Assembly (NCBI GenBank): GCA_029783825.1
Contig: JAREIK010003431.1
Span: 1,376,674-1,440,673 of the forward strand
Origin: Sapria himalayana
Taxonomy: Eukaryota > Streptophyta > Magnoliopsida > Malpighiales > Rafflesiaceae
Reading direction: 5' to 3'
DNA: 64,000 nucleotides
Shown here in pieces: positions 59,560 through 64,000 of the stretch. Below the pieces are notes generated by a model that was not told the origin of the DNA, did no database searches, and was given only the letters and a program-made list of their open reading frames with translations. A program made the position numbers and the translations under genes. Numbering within the stretch: the stretch's first letter is position 1; the number at the start of each line of letters is the position of its first letter.

Positions 59560-60550
59560 TATAGTTTTATAGTACCGATGCATATTATTATTATCATGTA
59601 TAAGTCGGAATATATAGTTAATGATTGTCTTAATATCCTCGATCTAGATGTTTCATGAGTTATTATTCATTAATATCTCTTTTGTTTTATCCTAAATCTA
59701 TAATCTTGAATCTTTTTAATTTTTTAGATTTTTCATGTATGTAAATATTTTTATGATATCTAGTTTGATCTTGATTTTTTATTTAAAATAATATTGTCTA
59801 TCACAAAAAATACAAACTCTAATGCTATGCTAGATAATATAGGGGTTGGTAAGTAACATGCCATCTCAGAAGCAAGAGATATATGATTTTGTATAATTTT
59901 TATAAATTAAAATATCAAAATTTTTATTTTCATCTTATAATAAGGTGAAATAGTAATCGATATCTAAGTATCGAGACAGTTCATTTTTATTTGACAGACT
60001 ATCTTGTTATTTGTTTCTATTTAACTGAATGAAAAAATTATTATTTCTGAATACAGTATTTATGCCTGCATTTAGAGTATTGCTATAACTATTAGACTTA
60101 GTAATTTAATTTATAAACATCTTAGTCAATTTTGTGTAAATAAAGGTTTCGTGTTTGCCTATTTGATTCATGCAAGTTGATACGTATCTTAATATATTTT
60201 CTATGTTATCCATCTTAATCATATGCTTCATACAGGTAGCCAAGCAAAACAGAGGTGAAATGAATGATTAGTATTTTAAATATTTGATTTCTATCTCAAT
60301 AGTCATGACTCTAAATATAGAGTGCCCTCCACATCAGTAAAATATGTTACTAATGTTATATATGCATCCAAGTACAATTCAAGTGATGAGAGTATATGCA
60401 GAGCATATGTTCATCGTGTCTTAAAAACTATTTAGAAATTTAATAAAAAAAATTATGTATCATAGTCTGAATTATCAATAATAAATTTATCATTTTTATT
60501 ATTGTCTTTGATTCAATGTATCATGTTTTTTGATATATTGATCAACATGT
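59560..60550 (-). pseudogene. hAT transposase relic (element G), C-terminal half
   Basis: The reverse complement follows element B from the G-Y-E-H-V-I region (near 60520) through F-Y-D-T-x-N-M (near 60415), the K-V-E-G region (near 60220) and the Y-D-T-R-Y region (near 60090) to the dimerisation domain near 59940-59700. Stops are frequent. The codon corresponding to the shared UGA reads UAU. The zinc finger and first core motif are missing. Confidence 0.7.
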
Positions 60551-61270
60551 CCTTTAAGGTGGTTAGTGCCACTTGTACTTATATATATATATATAATATT
60601 TTGGGCTGATTTTTTTTTTTTGATATTTTTAGTTTTTTTATTTTTTAGAAAAATAGATTTGAATCGAGGTCATTGAAGAGAATTTAGTTCTGGCTTTAAA
60701 TTTTTTGATTGGATTGTCATTAATCTAAGCCTATGTAAAATTCATTATTATTTAATTTATTATTTATCATATTTTTATTTATATTTTGAATTTTAAAAAA
60801 TTTGATAATAGAATATAACAAAAAAAAATATGTACTATAATCATAAATACATAAATTATTTTGAGTATAAGCCCGTAGTTGTAGTCTATTTTTTTACTTG
60901 TTCTTTTTTCTAAATTTGCTAGGTCTGGCCAATTGCCAACACAAAGAAATAACAATGAAAAATAGAAATTATAAATGAGCACAAAACTTATAAGATGAGA
61001 TGAGAGAGAGGAGAGGAAAAAAAATATGAGAGAAAATAATAAAATTCAAGATTTTTTATTTATTTGTAATTTTTTTTATTAAATACTACATATATTTTTA
61101 TTAATTATACATGGGTAGAAACTAGATAATCTTTAGATTTTTATTTCTAGTCTTTGGCAAGAAATCCGATGGCTATATTATTCTAATTAAAAATCCATTT
61201 TTTTTAATTTAGGTTATATGGAAAGCCACATGCCGTACCTGTCTGTTTCCATGTCGGCACCCATTACGTG

Positions 61271-61896
61271 TAGAGGTCTTAAATGTGCCATGCCGTACTG
61301 ACATGATCTATTTTTCGAAGGCATCGATCTATTTGCCAAGCACGACATTGTGGGCACGACCATGCTTGACTGCGTTGAATGGTGATGATGCGTGTGTCGT
61401 GCATCTATGCCGTTATCCAAAGGTGGAGTGGAATGACAGAGTGAATGATTATGATGGCTGAAGGCTGGCTGGCTTAAGGGTTGACTAATTACAATCGGCC
61501 ACATCATCGATTGCTTAAAAAAATGGACCACCCTGTGACGGGGACCCCGTCGAGTAGTTACTTGGGCCAGTTTACCATGCCTTTCAGCCAGACACATGGG
61601 TTGTGCTAAGCATGACATGGGGCATGTCTGATATCGGTTTGAGGTCCAGGGCCATTTTTTTAAAATTTGGGTTTATGAGTTTTTGACCCATGCCTGATCT
61701 CGGTCATGAGTCAATGCCTCTGGATCGTGCCAATAGGCTAGGCATGTGGGTCGTGCATGGCTCATCATGAGGCTCAATTTGCCCCAGTCCAACACGACTA
61801 GAGCCATGCCTTAGTCCTATACAAGCCGTGCCTTGTGCTATGCTTGTGTCATGCATCATTTTGAGTTCGGGTTGTCCGGTTCACTTGACACATCTA
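61271..61896 (-). mobile_element. Short hAT element H nested in element G
   Basis: The ends are TAGAGGTCTTAAATGTGCC at 61271 and, inverted, TAGATGTGTCAAGTGAACC at 61896. The order of subterminal motifs (a CTATTTTTCGAAGG block just inside the low-coordinate end) shows it is in the minus orientation. It is GC-richer than its surroundings and has no transposase sequence. Flanking octamers ATTACGTG and GTCAGCCC do not match. Confidence 0.6.
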
Positions 61897-61985
61897 GTCA
61901 GCCCATACATGTTCCATGCATGATTTGGTAGTGTTGGGTTGTACCTCATGTTGGGCCAAGCCTGCCAACCTATTTGCCACTTTTA

Positions 61986-63050
61986 TTATTGATTTTTTAT
62001 ATAAAGAAAAAATCAAAGGTTCTTACCTTATTGTATTCTGTAAATTATTTAAAATTCTGCCAGAATATATAATTTAAAATGAGAAATTATCACATTTTAG
62101 AATATATTTTGTATGAGTTTATAATTTTTTTTGATGAGTTTGAAATGATTCATCAAATGTTATTTGCTATCATCTCATCATAAATGTAATTATTGAAGGA
62201 AAATTAAATTTTAATTTTGATGATTAACATTTTTATTAAACAAAGACGTGCCTAGGTATTTTTGGAAAGCTGTGCAATAAATAATGTTGGACTTGAAGTT
62301 GTTGGAGTTTATGGTCTCTTATTTTTATTATTTTTAATTTATTTTTTGTTTAATTGGAGCACCCAACTTATGTGGGCAGCCTCAATTATTTCGGCCTATA
62401 TATAATGTTTTTTTATATTTGCATTGTTTAGTACTGAGTTGTTTATCAAGTTTCATGTCAAGTAATATTCTATTATTTCAAGTTGTTTCTTATTATTTTT
62501 TAGTTATTTTATATTTCTTATTTAATTTTTAACATGATATTAGACTCATAACAGAGGGACCATGGTTTTAGGTGAGTGTGTATGTAAGTTAGGGTCGTAA
62601 AACTTAGTGAGTTTGTGCCACTCAACTATTGCTCACGAATGTATGCAGTAGAAAAATAAAATAAAAAATAAAACAAAAATAAAATTAAAATAAAACCAAA
62701 AAAAATTGAACATTTCATGTCCGCTGACACTCAGTGTATGCAAGTTTTCCATGGACACAAAATGAGTGTCAAAAATCCTAAAATTCAATAAAAAACTTTC
62801 TATTCAGCCAGAGGGGTACTTTATTTGTTAGTGTACTTAATGACAGAAAAACATGTATTGGAAGTCCTAACTTTTGACTTTTAATTTGGGATTTCTTTTA
62901 AAACAGAGTTTTAATTTTAGAAATCATAGTTTCTGATTTGGTTTTACTTTTTTTTTCACTCTTTTTGATAATAATCATTTGATTATGATGATATCTATGG
63001 ATGTACAATTTAAATAATAATTTAATCAAGTTGTTAGTAGTTATATTGTT
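61986..63050. other. AT-rich DNA; possible decayed copia LTR end near 62220-62530
   Basis: Near 62520-62550 TTTTTAACATGATATTAGACTC resembles the copia junction ending in ACA followed by the initiator-tRNA binding site TGGTATCAGAGC, with several mismatches, and is preceded by a T-rich LTR-like tail and a TATATATAA near 62397. No gag follows and no LTR start was fixed. The A-rich tract at 62650-62705 is low complexity. Nothing else was recognised. Confidence 0.3.
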
Positions 63051-63059
63051 AACTTAATT

Positions 63060-63565
63060 TTTACTGTGAATAAATTGCACCTTGTTCTTGAATATACTAA
63101 ACTAAATAGAGTTTGAGAAAAAAAATCAGCAGTTATATTCAATATCAATGCAAATTACGTAGGTCCCAAATAAAATATTGTTGATAACAAATAAATTCTT
63201 GAAAATGCCAATATCGATTTCACATTATTCAATATCATATGAAATAACTAGGATAAAAACATCTGACCCATCATATGATGAAATTATAAAAAAAATATTT
63301 TGGTTAATGTTATTATCATTTACTAATAATTTTATCAGATTTCTGAGAATTTTAGCAGATGTAAGATCTTGTATGCTATTGCTTAATCTAAAATGTGACT
63401 CATTAATTATTAAAATATTTCAATGTTTCTATATGATATAAAAGTCTACCATACAAAGTAAATTTTTTTTATCGAGTATATTATGTTATTTATTCTAGAA
63501 GAAAGTGATGATATTAAATGACCTTTTTTGTTGAATATATTAAAAATTACAACAAAGGTGGATCT
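63060..63565 (+). pseudogene. PDS5-like (cohesin-associated HEAT-repeat protein) pseudogene fragment
   Basis: PDS5 proteins bind cohesin in the nucleus and regulate sister-chromatid cohesion. The frame open at 63178-63441 reads EITRIKTSDPSYDEIIKKIF, then ILADVRSCMLLLNLKCDSLI and IKIFQCF. This matches the plant PDS5 N-terminal pattern E-I-T-R-I-T-A-P-x-A-P-Y-x-D...V-A-K-V-R-S-C-V-x-M-L-D-L-E-C-D-x-L-I-x-x-M-F. After the stop at 63439 the match resumes at about 63490 in the L-E-E-S-D-D-I region and F-L-L-N-I-L. It is broken by stops and a frame change and has no visible intron, so it is a pseudogene, perhaps retroposed. Assignment is from memory of the family. Confidence 0.6.
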
Positions 63566-64000
63566 ATTGCTTAGAGCTAGCTGAGTGAGTACAAAAATTC
63601 ATAGAGCTCTGTTAATAATATAATTTTTTCATATGTTAAGAAGTTGTGATCCCTCTTATATTGAAAGAATACGAGGGTGTCATTATTTCATCCTAATAAT
63701 AAGCCTTATATTATTTCATTCAATATTAGGTATGATTCAGATAATAAGAAACCATATGCTAAAGATGTCATGAAAATTAAAACTAAAATGTTGAGGCATA
63801 ATTCAGATAATAAGTCATCTCATTTTTATGGATAGCTATGCTATTGTTCCTCAATAATCTTCATTGTGGTTTCCTGTCTAATTTCCTCCTGGGTAGATAA
63901 TAGCTCTATATCTTTTGAATTTTCATCAACACGACATCTTATAGTCAATGAAATTACATTTTGATCTTTTTTAATCTCTGGATATTAGACTTCTCGAGGA
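63566..64000. other. AT-rich DNA, nothing recognised
   Basis: This may continue the PDS5-like pseudogene, but no motif could be matched with confidence before the window ends. Confidence 0.35.

Larger units (their letters stand above)
58946..61985 (-). mobile_element. hAT element G, decayed, minus strand
   Basis: The low-coordinate end (right end of the element) is TAGAGGTGTCAAATGAG at 58946. The high-coordinate end, inverted, is TAAAAGTGGCAAATAGG at 61985, followed by decayed left subterminal sequence. It carries a minus-strand transposase relic and, near 61150-61175, the family leader block. A short minus-strand element (H, 61271-61896) is nested in its left subterminal zone. Flanking octamers do not match. 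Confidence 0.6.
35199..64000 (+). other. Putative first intron of the LPA1-like gene (open-ended)
   Basis: It begins at the GT donor 35199-35200. No exon continuing the LPA1 frame (I-S-x-R-V-F-E) was recognised on the plus strand up to the window end. If the gene is intact the intron is at least 28.8 kb and is filled with hAT elements and other relics. If not, the exon is a fragment and this is plain intergenic DNA. Confidence 0.4.

Noticed and set aside
1..64000. tRNA, rRNA, CRISPR arrays, prokaryotic operons or phage genes
   Set aside because: No conserved RNA gene signature, regular spacer array or ribosome-binding-site-led gene cluster was seen; the content is plant nuclear.

Overview
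This is nuclear DNA from a plant, almost certainly a seed plant with a large, transposon-filled genome. The evidence is the very AT-rich background, several plant superfamilies of transposon and retrotransposon (hAT, CACTA/En-Spm, Ty3/gypsy, Ty1/copia), and a first exon that reads as the plant protein LPA1. The species cannot be fixed from the sequence. There are no bacterial genes, rRNA, tRNA or CRISPR arrays that I can see.

Layout. 1-4.9 kb is AT-rich DNA with a minisatellite and a cluster of GTGATCAC-like palindromes. 4.95-12.9 kb is a decayed CACTA transposon: a 2-kb tandem duplication of its 5' part, a TNP2 transposase pseudogene and a weak trace of its second gene. 13.1-16.0 kb is a decayed minus-strand hAT element with a perfect 8-bp target duplication, interrupted by a copia solo LTR with a perfect 5-bp duplication. 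17.3-28.6 kb is four copies of a long dispersed repeat (three forward, one inverted) carrying two short hAT derivatives. 29.2-30.5 kb is a gypsy gag relic. 31.4-33.9 kb is another decayed hAT element.

At 35.05 kb lies the only recognisable host gene, the first coding exon of an LPA1-like P-loop protein, ending at a clean splice donor. No second exon was recognised, so the remaining 28.8 kb may be its first intron.

36.6-62.0 kb is dominated by one hAT family. Its ends read TAGAGGTGTCAAACGGGCC, it makes 8-bp duplications, and it encodes a BED-finger/RNase-H-like/dimerisation transposase of about 710 residues. Element A (39240-42986) is inserted in relative C (36653-44126), and both have perfect duplications. 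Element B (outer end 49461, inner end 49844, common right end 53587) is a compound insertion inside the much older element F (49265-56592). Elements G and H form another nested pair. Short non-autonomous relatives lie at 22.2, 26.0, 35.7, 44.8 and 48.4 kb. All transposase genes are broken. The best (B) is one uninterrupted frame apart from a single UGA, and the same UGA occurs in C and in the 13-kb copy.

Two further relics are a RICESLEEPER-type hAT transposase (minus strand, 56.65-58.0 kb) and a cohesin-regulator PDS5-like pseudogene (63.1-63.6 kb). The window is best read as layered transposon insertions around one gene.
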